In this document: in pieces, positions 51,528 through 60,868 of the stretch
Layout: each line of letters begins with the position of its first letter
Position numbering within the stretch: position 1 is the first letter of the stretch
Origin: Parapedobacter pyrenivorans_A
GTDB taxonomy: Bacteria; Bacteroidota; Bacteroidia; Sphingobacteriales; Sphingobacteriaceae
Assembly: GCF_041925275.1 (NCBI RefSeq)
Contig: NZ_JBHEUZ010000004.1
Location: 1 to 64,000, forward strand
Length of the DNA: 64,000 bases
Direction of reading: 5' to 3'
Notes under the pieces: generated by a model
What the model was told of the DNA's origin: nothing
What the model saw: only the letters and a program-made list of their open reading frames with translations
Databases searched by the model: none
Translations under genes and position numbers: made by a program

Positions 51528-53924
51528 TTGCCGTTGTTCAAACCGGCTTTCGAAAAGGGCAACAGTTGCTTCCTGGATCCAGCAACGCTAGCGCCGGTTG
51601 CAAATCAGTTTGGTTTTCTGAAAACTGTAAAGCGAATAGCCACCAGCCAGTTAGATGATTTGCTGGCGCTTTTGAAAACGGAAAATGCCAGCGATACAAT
51701 TATTCCGATGCATTCCGGGAAACTGACCATTACGCTGCAGAATACCGTTCGATTGAACCGCCCAGCGATTCCCCAGCCGTTGGTCAGCTTTTTGAAAGAT
51801 GAACTTAACTTCGCGAATTCCGCATTCATCGTCAAAAAGAAAAGTGGTAAAAGTACATTTGAAACACCACGTTTCTTTAAGTTGGTCAACGAAACGGAGC
51901 ATGAAATCATCGTGCCGAGAGGTTTCATCGGAAAGCTGATCCGGTTTTGCAGGGAGATGCAGATAACACATGATTTTATCGATAACCGGGTGGAGCTGGC
52001 TCAGGTAGAATTCGTGTTCCAAGCGAGTTTGCGAAAGCACCAGCGGTATGTTGTCGAATCGGTGAGTAAGAAAGACATCGGTGTCATCGTCGCGCCGCCC
52101 GGAGCCGGTAAGACCGTCATGGGGCTTAAGATTGTCGCGGACAAAAAACAGCCTGCGCTGATCATTGTCCATCGTAAACAGTTGTTGGATCAATGGGTTG
52201 ACCGTATCGAAGCTTTTTTGGGAATCCCGAAGAAGGAAGTCGGCATTATTGGACAAGGAAAGATGAGGCTTGGCGCAAAGGTGACCGTGGCCACTATACA
52301 AAGTTTGCCCAAGTATCTGGAAAATATCTGGGAAAAATTCGGAACCATTATCGTGGACGAGTGCCATCGTATTCCCGCGGAATCCTATCGGAATACGGTT
52401 GAATCCCTGAATTGCAGGTATTGTTATGGGCTGACAGCTACACCATTCCGAAAGTATAATGACGATGAATTCATCTTTGCCCATCTGGGAGAAATCATCG
52501 CGGAAATCAGACCGGAAGAGATTGAAGAATACAAACGGGCGTACGTCGTTATCCGGAACACGGACTTAGACGTACCTTACAATTCCAAGACCGATAGCTT
52601 TGAAACGCTTTCCCAAATTCTGATCCACGATACGTCAAGGAATACCCTTATAGTCAGTGACGTGGCCGCGGAGCTGAACCGGGGTAAGAAAGCAGTAATC
52701 ATTACGGAGCGGAAGGAACACATCGATAGTCTCCATTTACTGTTGAAGCAATATTATGAGACGATTACATTAAGCGGCGACGATTCGGACAGCGGCAAAA
52801 AGTCGAAATGGAAGACATTAACTGCCGGTGATTTCCAGGTACTCATTACCACGGGTCAATATTTTGGAGAAGGATCGGATATCCAACATATCAGCACGTT
52901 GTTCCTGGCTTATCCATTTTCATTCCATGGGAAATTGATCCAGTATATTGGCCGTGTGCAGCGGTCGGAAATCAACCCGACGATCTATGACTACCGGGAT
53001 CATCGGATTGATTACCTGGATAAGCTCTTTTTGAAGCGGAACACATACTATCGGAAAATCGATAAACAGGCTACGCTTTTCAGTGAGCCGCAATCCGATT
53101 ACCAGCCGCAAACCAATAGGGTGTTTACATTGGAGAAAACCATCAGGGTAGCGATCGCCGATTTAACTTTCCATTATGGCCATGCAGCTTTTAGCTATGA
53201 AGTTGCCGATATGCATATTATATTGGAATTTCAAGTCGAAAACATGGAAATGCGACCTGAATTTGATGTGCTGAAACCTTATTTCGTCAAAGCGCTGAAA
53301 TCGAAACATATCGTGGTGCATCTGTTTGCCGAATTTGAATACGGTAAACTGGTTGCTCAATCGGCGGCTTCTGACGAAGTTGAACGGATCAACAAGGAAA
53401 TCGTAGAAGGGGTAAAATTTCAATTCCTAAACAAAGGATTGCTGGGTAAACCTCCGTTTCAGAAGCAAAACATACTGACTTCCGACCAACTTCAGGACGG
53501 TCAAAATATTTATTCCAATGCGCAGGATTTGCTGAACGACATCCTGAAGCAGCGGACATATAAACATTCCCGGCAGGTACAGTTTTTGGCGGACCTTCAC
53601 GAAAGCCAATTGATGAAGATACGTTTTGTACTCAGTCCGTTTTCCTTCGTATTTCTTCTTTCCGGCGATAAGCAATACCATATTGTGCTTGAGACGTTGG
53701 ATACAGAAGAGGCAAGCTACGTTTGGCATACGGATAAAAACAGAAACTCGCTTATTGAAACCGTTGGCAAGATTGATAAAGATCTGCAAATCATTCGGGA
53801 AAAAGGGAGACAGTCCTTTATTGAAAACGCACCGCAAAATTTCAGTCGCATCCTGCATGATTATGCTGACCCTGACAAAGGGTTTGTAGGTTGGAAATCA
53901 TTGTTGGAAGAACGGCTTGTTTAG
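51528..53924 (+). CDS. SF2 helicase part of the frameshifted primase-helicase
   Basis: About 798 residues, in frame with 51507 onward and lacking a proper start codon. Superfamily 2 motifs are intact: Walker A VAPPGAGKTVMG, IIVDECHRIPA (DECH), GLTATPFRKYNDDE, TTGQYFGEGSDI and QYIGRVQRSE (motif VI). A C-terminal PLD-like or accessory region follows (about 540-798). TOTE proteins are proposed to replicate or repair DNA during conflict with invaders. Intact motifs suggest either a recent mutation, a sequencing error or recoding. Confidence 0.78.
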   Translation: MPLFKPAFEKGNSCFLDPATLAPVANQFGFLKTVKRIATSQLDDLLALLKTENASDTIIPMHSGKLTITLQNTVRLNRPAIPQPLVSFLKDELNFANSAFIVKKKSGKSTFETPRFFKLVNETEHEIIVPRGFIGKLIRFCREMQITHDFIDNRVELAQVEFVFQASLRKHQRYVVESVSKKDIGVIVAPPGAGKTVMGLKIVADKKQPALIIVHRKQLLDQWVDRIEAFLGIPKKEVGIIGQGKMRLGAKVTVATIQSLPKYLENIWEKFGTIIVDECHRIPAESYRNTVESLNCRYCYGLTATPFRKYNDDEFIFAHLGEIIAEIRPEEIEEYKRAYVVIRNTDLDVPYNSKTDSFETLSQILIHDTSRNTLIVSDVAAELNRGKKAVIITERKEHIDSLHLLLKQYYETITLSGDDSDSGKKSKWKTLTAGDFQVLITTGQYFGEGSDIQHISTLFLAYPFSFHGKLIQYIGRVQRSEINPTIYDYRDHRIDYLDKLFLKRNTYYRKIDKQATLFSEPQSDYQPQTNRVFTLEKTIRVAIADLTFHYGHAAFSYEVADMHIILEFQVENMEMRPEFDVLKPYFVKALKSKHIVVHLFAEFEYGKLVAQSAASDEVERINKEIVEGVKFQFLNKGLLGKPPFQKQNILTSDQLQDGQNIYSNAQDLLNDILKQRTYKHSRQVQFLADLHESQLMKIRFVLSPFSFVFLLSGDKQYHIVLETLDTEEASYVWHTDKNRNSLIETVGKIDKDLQIIREKGRQSFIENAPQNFSRILHDYADPDKGFVGWKSLLEERLV

Positions 53925-54290
53925 CAGGGAATCTGTTTGGCCCCTCCCTCCAGTCGGTTCATTCGACCGCTGCGACACTCGCTAATCTCATTCACCCACT
54001 TCCGGGAACCCACGGCAAGCGTATTCGCTCAATCAACCGTCCCTCATCCTTCGGGAAGCTGCTTTCGCTCATACACATGCCTTTTTTAACCTAACGTAAA
54101 CCTATCTTTCGATGAAGGTTTTTCCGCGGACGGGGAGGGATTGGCTGCATCGCTCACACCCGCATCCAAAGGCTGCAGCCATCACTTAAGGGGGGCTTCA
54201 CCCAAAAATGAAGCCATTCGCTACGCTCATTCCTTTTTCTGTTTAACTGGCTTCGCTCAAGCACGCTTGGCTCGCCTCTTTAAACAGAAA
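53925..54290. other. Gene-free stretch before tRNA-Ser
   Basis: About 370 bases without a gene, rich in variants of TTCGCTCA/TTCGCTAC and a stem GGCTTCACCCAAAAATGAAGCC (about 54206-54227) that resembles one near 49662. It reads like untranslated or degenerate repeat DNA. Confidence 0.4.
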
Positions 54291-54317
54291 AGCCCGGCAA
54301 TAGCCGGGCTTCATTTT
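54291..54317 (-). terminator. Terminator of tRNA-Ser
   Basis: AGCCCGGC and GCCGGGCT form a perfect 8-bp stem around AATA; leftward it is followed by TTTTCTGTTT. It lies 10 bases after the tRNA-Ser 3' end. Confidence 0.65.
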
Positions 54318-54320
54318 GGG

Positions 54321-54408
54321 TGGCGGAAGGTGAGGGATTCGAACCCCCGGACCTTTGACAGTCAACGGTTTTCAAGACCGCCGCATTCGACCACTCTGCC
54401 AACCTTCC
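54321..54408 (-). tRNA. tRNA-Ser (anticodon TGA)
   Basis: An 88-base class II tRNA on the minus strand: acceptor GGAAGGT pairs with ACCTTCC, the anticodon loop CTTGAAA gives TGA, and there are a long variable arm, GGTTCGAATCC in the T arm and an encoded CCA. All arms pair. Confidence 0.94.
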
Positions 54409-54412
54409 GGCG

Positions 54413-54443
54413 CAAAAGTACGAACTCTTGTACATTTTGCAAA
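54413..54443 (-). promoter_or_regulatory. Promoter of tRNA-Ser
   Basis: On the minus strand TTTG (54440-54443), 19 bases and TACTTTTG (54413-54420): a perfect Bacteroidota promoter five bases before the tRNA. Confidence 0.7.
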
Positions 54444-54593
54444 TTCAATTGTGCTTTTTTCAGCAATAGCTACATTATCAAGGGAATATAAATGATAGGT
54501 AATAGCACCGGCCATTGCTTGCCGACGGTTTGCCATACTTATTTGCGATGTCGCCTTGTTTTCCTATTTTCGAACCATCAAAAGTCAACGGGT

Positions 54594-56990
54594 TTGCGCA
54601 GCATCTATATAAAAGAAATCGCTACTTTTTTCAATTCATTGACCGGCTACCTCGCCATCGGGTTGTTCCTGTTAGCTGCCGGTCTACTGTTGTGGGTCTT
54701 CCCGGACACCAGCATTTTGGCGCACGGCTATGCTTCGCTCGACGGGTTTTTCCAGTTGACCCCCTACCTTTTCATGTTCTTCATCCCGGCCATTACCATG
54801 CGGAGCATCGCGGGCGAAAAAAATGACGGCACCTGGCAATTGCTGCTAACCCGGCCGATACGGTTGTACCACATATTACTGGGTAAATTCCTGGGCGGAC
54901 TTACCGTCGTGCTATTTGCGCTGATACCCACTGTGCTCTACTATATAACCATCTACCAACTCGCTACGCCCGTGGGAAATGTAGATGCCGGTGCGGTTAT
55001 CGGGTCGTATATGGGCTTGTTTCTATTGGGTGCCGCTTTTTGTGCAATAGGTGTTTTTGCGTCTTCGCTCAGCCGGAATGTAGTCCTGGCCTTCCTAACC
55101 GCCTTTTTCGGTTGTTTTATACTTTTCTACGCGTTCGAATCGGTAAGCGGGCTATCCCTGTTTTCAGCGGTTGCCTACCATATCGCCCTGCTTGGTATCC
55201 AGTCTCATTTTGATGCCATCAGTCGGGGTGTGCTGGATAGCCGCGACCTTGTTTATTTCGCAAGTGTGGTATTTGTTTTCCTGGCGGCGGCTTATGTGTG
55301 GTTGTTGCGCGACCGGTACGCTGCCAAATGGATGGCCACGCGCATCGGGCTGGTTGCGGCCGTGGCACTCGTTGTTAATCTATTTGCCTCGTGGTTCTTT
55401 GGCCGGATCGATTTTACCGCAGACAGGCGGTTTACGCTCTCGCCGCTTGCCATCCAGACTGTAAGGGCGCTTGACGAGCCGCTACACGTTACGGTGCTCT
55501 TGGATGGCGATTTACCCGCGGGCTTTGAGCGGCTGAAACGGGCGACTACCGATATGCTACGCGACTTGAGGGGGTATTCCGCCGGGCAGTTGAGCTTTGC
55601 GGTGGTCGATCCCCTTGACGGAAACGCACAGCAGCAGCGCGAAAATACGGAGTTACTGGCGCAACATGGTATCATGCCGACGAACTTGAGTGTGCGCACA
55701 GAGGCGGGCTTCTCGCAACGGCTGGTTTATCCCGCTGCATTGGTGACGCATGGAGACACCGATATCCCCGTGAACCTATTGCAAAACCGGATGGTACACG
55801 CGCACGAAACGGCATTGAACAATTCGATTCAAAATCTCGAGTATGCGTTGGTTTCGGCCATTCGGAAGGCCACCAGCGGTGGAAGACCGCTCATTGGTTT
55901 TACCGAAGGGCACGGCGAGCCGGACAATGTGGTGCTTTATGATGCCATACAAAGTCTGATGAGCAGTTATGAGGTGGGGTTTGTGAATTTAGACAGCATC
56001 TCCATAGACGGGCTCGACAAATTGAAGGCGCTAATCATTGCCAAACCTATTGAGCCGTTTTCGGAAGCGGAAAAGTACAAGATAGACCGTTACGTGATGG
56101 GAGGCGGCAGTGTGCTGTGGGCCATCGACCAGTTGGACGCCAGCTTAGATAGTTTGCGGACCAGCGGGCAGCAAACAGCGGTAGCCCGGCACCTCCGTCT
56201 CGATGACCTGCTTTTTACCTATGGTATGCGGTTTAACTACGACCTGGTTGCCGATCTGAGCAGTGCGAAGATACCCCTCACCGTGGGAGGAACGGCGAGT
56301 CAGGCAGCCATTGAATTGGCTCCATGGCCGTTCTATCCTGTTTTTATACCCAATGACAACCAGCCGATTGTGAGGAAGCTGGATGGCATACGCAGTGAAT
56401 TTGCCGGTACCCTGGATACCATTGCCGTGCCGGGCATAAAGAAAACGGTATTGCTCACATCCTCACCTTTTTCGCGCATACTGCCCGTGCCGGCTACCAT
56501 ATCCTTGCAGATGGCGGCCGAGCAGCCCGATCCCGAATCGTTCAGAAACCAGCCGCGGGTGGTGGCGGCCTTGTTGGAGGGCGAGTTTCCATCGGTTTTC
56601 GCCGATCGCCCGGTTCCCGCGGGGATCCCGGAGGGAGGCACCGCACCCCGGATCGGAAAACATGCCAAGATGATCGCCATCGCTGATGGCGATGTGCTCA
56701 GTGGCCAGGTGAACCCCACCGACGGATCGCCCTATCCCCTGGGGTGGGACCGGTATACCGAGCAGCAGTATGGCAACAAGGTATTCCTGTTGAACGCCGT
56801 CGACTACCTTACCGATGACGGCGCGATTATCGACCTACGGGCAAAGGAATTGAAACTACGGCTATTGAACGGGGTGCAGGTGCGGGAGAACCGTGTTTTC
56901 TGGCAGGCTGCCAATGTGCTGGCACCCTGCCTGCTGTTGCTGCTGGTGGCGATAGGCCAACACCGGGTACGGAAACGGAAGTATTTATAG
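54594..56990 (+). CDS. GldF-GldG fusion, gliding-motility-type ABC transporter component
   Basis: About 798 residues from TTG 54594 (LRSIYIKEIATFFN), which matches GldF starts; the frame is open from 54492 but that part lacks similarity. The N-terminal ~240 residues are a six-helix ABC-2 permease (GldF). Then come a membrane helix, a GldG-type domain (LSPLAIQTVRALDEPLHVTVLLDG, FTEGHGEPDNVVL) and a C-terminal helix (VLAPCLLLLLVAIGQ). In flavobacteria these are two genes; fused forms occur in Sphingobacteriaceae-like genomes. The ATPase GldA is not adjacent. Role in non-gliding species is unclear. Confidence 0.88.
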   Translation: MRSIYIKEIATFFNSLTGYLAIGLFLLAAGLLLWVFPDTSILAHGYASLDGFFQLTPYLFMFFIPAITMRSIAGEKNDGTWQLLLTRPIRLYHILLGKFLGGLTVVLFALIPTVLYYITIYQLATPVGNVDAGAVIGSYMGLFLLGAAFCAIGVFASSLSRNVVLAFLTAFFGCFILFYAFESVSGLSLFSAVAYHIALLGIQSHFDAISRGVLDSRDLVYFASVVFVFLAAAYVWLLRDRYAAKWMATRIGLVAAVALVVNLFASWFFGRIDFTADRRFTLSPLAIQTVRALDEPLHVTVLLDGDLPAGFERLKRATTDMLRDLRGYSAGQLSFAVVDPLDGNAQQQRENTELLAQHGIMPTNLSVRTEAGFSQRLVYPAALVTHGDTDIPVNLLQNRMVHAHETALNNSIQNLEYALVSAIRKATSGGRPLIGFTEGHGEPDNVVLYDAIQSLMSSYEVGFVNLDSISIDGLDKLKALIIAKPIEPFSEAEKYKIDRYVMGGGSVLWAIDQLDASLDSLRTSGQQTAVARHLRLDDLLFTYGMRFNYDLVADLSSAKIPLTVGGTASQAAIELAPWPFYPVFIPNDNQPIVRKLDGIRSEFAGTLDTIAVPGIKKTVLLTSSPFSRILPVPATISLQMAAEQPDPESFRNQPRVVAALLEGEFPSVFADRPVPAGIPEGGTAPRIGKHAKMIAIADGDVLSGQVNPTDGSPYPLGWDRYTEQQYGNKVFLLNAVDYLTDDGAIIDLRAKELKLRLLNGVQVRENRVFWQAANVLAPCLLLLLVAIGQHRVRKRKYL

Positions 56991-57014
56991 TTTATATATT
57001 CTAACAATTTTGAC

Positions 57015-57022
57015 TAAATTTG
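57015..57022 (+). promoter_or_regulatory. tRNA-Arg -7 box
   Basis: TAAATTTG, 15 bases before the tRNA, fits TAnnTTTG. Confidence 0.55.
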
Positions 57023-57037
57023 CACCGGAAATTGGAT

Positions 57038-57114
57038 GCGCCAATAGCTCAGCTGGATAGAGCAACGGTTTTCTAAACCGTCGGTCTCAGGTTCGAATCC
57101 TGATTGGCGTACCA
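57038..57114 (+). tRNA. tRNA-Arg (anticodon TCT)
   Basis: Acceptor GCGCCAA pairs with TTGGCGT (last pair G-T), the anticodon loop TTTCTAA gives TCT (reads AGA), the T loop is TTCGAAT and CCA is encoded. 77 bases, all arms paired. Confidence 0.94.
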
Positions 57115-57117
57115 TCG

Positions 57118-57149
57118 AGCCTCTTGATGTTGAATTGAGGGGCTTTTTT
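57118..57149 (+). terminator. Terminator of tRNA-Arg
   Basis: AGCCTCT pairs with AGGGGCT (one mismatch) and is followed by six T residues. Confidence 0.55.
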
Positions 57150-57199
57150 GTTAACGGCCGGCAACTGTAGCATTTGCCGAAACCGGATGATAATCGCTT

Positions 57200-58207
57200 A
57201 TGGAATCTAAAAAACGAGTGGTTGGCGTAATAGGGAGTGGGAGCTGGGCAACGGCCATGGTGAAGATGCTGGGTGATAACGAGGCGGATAAGACCGTGCA
57301 CTGGTGGGTGCGCAACCGGCAAACGGCCGAATACATCCGTACCTACCGCCATAACCCCAACTACCTGAGCGCTGTTACCGTGAAAATACCCAAACGTCAT
57401 ATCCATGTAGATGTGCGTACCGTCGTGGAACACGCCGATATCTTAATATTGAATACACCGGCCGCTTTTTTGAAAGATGCGTTACACGGCATTACGCCGG
57501 AAATGCTGCGGGGTAAGGTTGTCGTATCGGCTATCAAGGGAATCGTGCCCGACGAGAATCAGATTGTCGGCGACTATCTCCAGGAGCATTTCCACGTACC
57601 CATTGGCAATATTGCCGTGATTGGCGGTCCGTGCCATGCCGAGGAGGTGTCGCTCGAAAAACTTTCGTACCTCACGGTGGCATCGCAAAACGTGGATGTT
57701 GCAGCCGAGGTAGCCTCATTGATCGGTACGCGTTATATCAAAACCAATGTATCTGACGACATCTACGGCACGGAGTATGCCGCGGTGCTGAAAAATATCT
57801 ATGCAGTGGCGGGGGGGATATGCCGTGGTGTTGGTTTTGGGGATAATTTCCAAGCAGTACTGGTATCGAATGCCTTACGGGAGATGGCGCAGTTCGTCAA
57901 TGTGGTTCATCCGATTGCACGTGACATCAAGGAATCCGTTTACCTGGGTGATCTACTGGTAACGGCTTATTCGCAATTCAGCCGGAATCGTACCTTTGGA
58001 AACATGGTTGGCCAGGGTTATTCCGTCAAATCTGCCCAATTGGAAATGAATATGGTGGCCGAGGGTTACTACGCCTCCAACTGCATCCAGCAGATATGCC
58101 GTAAGCATGTGATTGAACTGCCCATCTGTAACGCGGTATACCGGGTGCTGTATGAGCAACAACAACCAGCTGCTGAAATGAAACGATTAGCCGACAAATT
58201 AACGTGA
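57200..58207 (+). CDS. gpsA: Glycerol-3-phosphate dehydrogenase [NAD(P)+]
   Basis: A 335-residue enzyme reducing dihydroxyacetone phosphate to sn-glycerol-3-phosphate for phospholipid synthesis. The N-terminal NAD motif is VGVIGSGSWATAM; the catalytic region includes SAIKGI, GGPCHAEEV and the Lys/Asn of EYAAVLKNIYAVAGG. C-terminal helical domain normal. Start ATG 57200; ggt follows 7 bp after the stop, probably one transcript. Confidence 0.94.
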   Translation: MESKKRVVGVIGSGSWATAMVKMLGDNEADKTVHWWVRNRQTAEYIRTYRHNPNYLSAVTVKIPKRHIHVDVRTVVEHADILILNTPAAFLKDALHGITPEMLRGKVVVSAIKGIVPDENQIVGDYLQEHFHVPIGNIAVIGGPCHAEEVSLEKLSYLTVASQNVDVAAEVASLIGTRYIKTNVSDDIYGTEYAAVLKNIYAVAGGICRGVGFGDNFQAVLVSNALREMAQFVNVVHPIARDIKESVYLGDLLVTAYSQFSRNRTFGNMVGQGYSVKSAQLEMNMVAEGYYASNCIQQICRKHVIELPICNAVYRVLYEQQQPAAEMKRLADKLT

Positions 58208-58214
58208 TTGAACC

Positions 58215-59930
58215 ATGAGGTATACCCTAATCCCGAATAGCCCACAGGCCTGCACCCTAATTGCGGCATTCGTTTGTTCGCTCGCCATATCATGCGACAA
58301 ACCGAGCGATAAAACGGCACCGGCATCGTACGAGCATGCTGCCGTGGTAACCGCACACCCCGAGGCGTCCGCCGTGGGCTTGCAGATCCTTAAAGACGGT
58401 GGCAATGCGGTAGATGCGGCGGTGGCTGTGCAGTTCGCATTGGCAGTGGTATATCCCAACGCGGGAAACATCGGAGGCGGTGGCTTTATGGTATACCGTA
58501 GCGCCAAGGGCGAGTTTGCTTCGCTGGACTTCCGCGAGGCGGCACCGGGGGCAGCGACAACCGATATGTACCTCGATGAAGCAGGCAACCCGATCGTGGA
58601 CCTGAGTTTGCGTGGTCAGTTGGCTTCGGGCGTGCCGGGATCTGTTGACGGGATGGTAAAAGCCCATGATCGGTACGGACTACTGGATTGGGTCACTTTG
58701 CTGCGGCCGGCCATCCGCTTGGCACAGGAAGGATTTGCCCTAACGGAAATGCAAGCGGGTGAGCTTAACCGCAGGAAGGAGAACTTCGAAAAATACAACC
58801 CCGAAGGGACTGCTTTCGTAAAAGCAACGGCCTGGCAAGCGGGCGATACATTGGTGCAACCGGAGCTGGCGCATACGCTGGCGTTGATCAGCCAGCACGG
58901 CAGGGCAGGTTTCTATGAGGGCGAGACGGCAGATCGCATCGTTGAGGAAATGGACAATGGCAATGGCATCATCAGCTATGAAGACCTGAAAAACTACGAG
59001 GCCAAGTGGCGGGAGCCGGTCGTATCGACCTACCGGGGATACCGGGTGGCATCCATGCCCCCTCCATCCAGCGGCGGCATCGCACTCATATCCATGCTCA
59101 AATCGGTCGAAGACTATCCACTTTCGCAGTGGGGATTCCAACGCGACTCGACCATGAGGGTGATGATCGAGGCCGAGCGCCGGGTATATGCCGATCGGGC
59201 CACACATTTGGGCGACCCGGATTACTATGACGTGCCACGGGAGATGCTTATCGACTCGGCTTATAATGCAGAGCGGATGCGTAATATGAATTTCCGCCAT
59301 GCATCGTTCAGCAGTGATATCTATGCGGGCGAGCTGCCTAAAATGGAACGTGAAGAAACGACCCATTTTTCCATTGTGGATGAAAACGGAAATGCGGTAG
59401 CCATTACAACGACCATCAACGGCTCATACGGCTCGCAGGTAGTGGTGGCAGGCGCGGGTTTTTTGTTGAACAATGAAATGGATGATTTTTCGGTAAAACC
59501 GGGCGCACCGAATATGTTTGGACTTACCGGCGGTGAAGCCAATGCGATCGTACCGGGCAAACGGATGTTGAGTTCCATGACGCCTACCATCCTTGAGAAG
59601 AACGGGCAGCTGTTTATGGTGGTGGGTACGCCCGGCGGGTCTACCATCATGACCTCGGTGTTCCAGACCATCCTCAATGTGGTGGATTTTGGGATGGATA
59701 TGCAGGAGGCGGTATCGGCGCCAAGATTCCATCACCAATGGTTGCCTGATGAGGTGGCAGTAGAAAAAGAGGCCGTGAGCAAGCCGGTACGCCATGCCCT
59801 CACAACCACGGGCTACCAATTGGTCCATAGACAAGCCATCGGCCGGGTGGATGCGATCTTGGTGTTGCCGGATGGTACCCTGCAAGGTGGGGCAGACCCC
59901 CGTGGAGATGACGTGGCAGTAGGTTATTGA
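58215..59930 (+). CDS. ggt: Gamma-glutamyltransferase precursor
   Basis: A 571-residue lipoprotein-like precursor (cysteine in LAISCDKPSD). It matures by self-cleavage before Thr382 in EETTHFSIVD, giving large and small subunits. Other signatures: GNAVDAAVAVQFALAVVYP, GGGFMVYRS and, in the small subunit, LSSMTPTI and GTPGGSTIMTS. It cleaves or transfers gamma-glutamyl groups of glutathione and other peptides in the periplasm or at the surface. Complete. Confidence 0.94.
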   Translation: MRYTLIPNSPQACTLIAAFVCSLAISCDKPSDKTAPASYEHAAVVTAHPEASAVGLQILKDGGNAVDAAVAVQFALAVVYPNAGNIGGGGFMVYRSAKGEFASLDFREAAPGAATTDMYLDEAGNPIVDLSLRGQLASGVPGSVDGMVKAHDRYGLLDWVTLLRPAIRLAQEGFALTEMQAGELNRRKENFEKYNPEGTAFVKATAWQAGDTLVQPELAHTLALISQHGRAGFYEGETADRIVEEMDNGNGIISYEDLKNYEAKWREPVVSTYRGYRVASMPPPSSGGIALISMLKSVEDYPLSQWGFQRDSTMRVMIEAERRVYADRATHLGDPDYYDVPREMLIDSAYNAERMRNMNFRHASFSSDIYAGELPKMEREETTHFSIVDENGNAVAITTTINGSYGSQVVVAGAGFLLNNEMDDFSVKPGAPNMFGLTGGEANAIVPGKRMLSSMTPTILEKNGQLFMVVGTPGGSTIMTSVFQTILNVVDFGMDMQEAVSAPRFHHQWLPDEVAVEKEAVSKPVRHALTTTGYQLVHRQAIGRVDAILVLPDGTLQGGADPRGDDVAVGY

Positions 59931-59945
59931 TACAGTACAGGGATT

Positions 59946-60845
59946 ATGGATAAACAGCAGATAGCCGAGCGGTACAGAGCGATACAGGATGTGATTTGCA
60001 GCGGATTGGAGGCGTTGGATGGCGGTGCTACCTTCGCAGAAGAATTGTGGCAGCGCGACGGTGGGGGTGGTGGCCGTACCCGGATTATCCAACAGGGGAA
60101 TGTGATTGAGCGGGGAGGGGTGAACTTTTCGGCCGTGCATGGTGTATTGCCAGCAGCGGTGAAGCAAGCCTTTAAGGTGGATGATGAACAATTCTTCGCA
60201 ACGGGGGTTTCCATTGTGATCCACCCCTACAATCCCTTCGTGCCGATTATCCACATGAACATCCGCTACTTCGAACTGAATGACAACGTCCGCTGGTTTG
60301 GCGGTGGCATCGACCTGACTCCGCATTATATACAGCCGGAAGATGCTTCGTATTTCCATCGATCGCTGAAAAGTGTCTGCGATGCCTACAGCCCAGCATT
60401 CTACCCTGCGTTCAAGGCGCATGCCGATCGATATTTCTACATCAAGCACCGGCAGGAAACGCGCGGTATAGGAGGGGTTTTCTACGATCGGCTTACGCCT
60501 GAGAAGGCAGCGGTGCCCTGGTCGGATATTTTTGAATTTTCGTGCGGTTTGGGCAATGCTTTCGTGCCCATCTATTCGGAATTGGTGGGCAGGAACCGCC
60601 ATAAGACATTTACGGAGCAACAGAAACAGTGGCAATACCTGAGACGGGGCCGGTACGTGGAGTTTAACCTGGTTTATGACGCGGGGACGAAGTTCGGACT
60701 GGAAACAAACGGTCGCATCGAATCCATTTTGATGAGCCTGCCCCCACAAGCCCAATGGGTGTATGATTTCAAGGCAGCTCCGGGAAGTGCGGAGGCGTTT
60801 ACCCTTTCCATGCTGAGGCAGGGTGTGGATTGGTTGGAACAATAA
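59946..60845 (+). CDS. hemF: Oxygen-dependent coproporphyrinogen III oxidase
   Basis: A 299-residue enzyme that makes protoporphyrinogen IX from coproporphyrinogen III in heme synthesis. Conserved pieces: DGGGGGRTRI, FEKGGVN-like IERGGVNFSAVHG, NPFVPIIHMNIRYFE, WFGGGIDLTPHY and RGRYVEFNLVYDAGTKFGL. Start ATG 59946, 15 bp after ggt. Confidence 0.95.
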   Translation: MDKQQIAERYRAIQDVICSGLEALDGGATFAEELWQRDGGGGGRTRIIQQGNVIERGGVNFSAVHGVLPAAVKQAFKVDDEQFFATGVSIVIHPYNPFVPIIHMNIRYFELNDNVRWFGGGIDLTPHYIQPEDASYFHRSLKSVCDAYSPAFYPAFKAHADRYFYIKHRQETRGIGGVFYDRLTPEKAAVPWSDIFEFSCGLGNAFVPIYSELVGRNRHKTFTEQQKQWQYLRRGRYVEFNLVYDAGTKFGLETNGRIESILMSLPPQAQWVYDFKAAPGSAEAFTLSMLRQGVDWLEQ

Positions 60846-60868
60846 CAATGTATTATATAAGATAACGG

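Noticed and set aside
53941..54491. Frames between the helicase and GldFG, including one crossing tRNA-Ser
   Set aside because: They overlap the tRNA and degenerate repeat DNA, with no family signatures.
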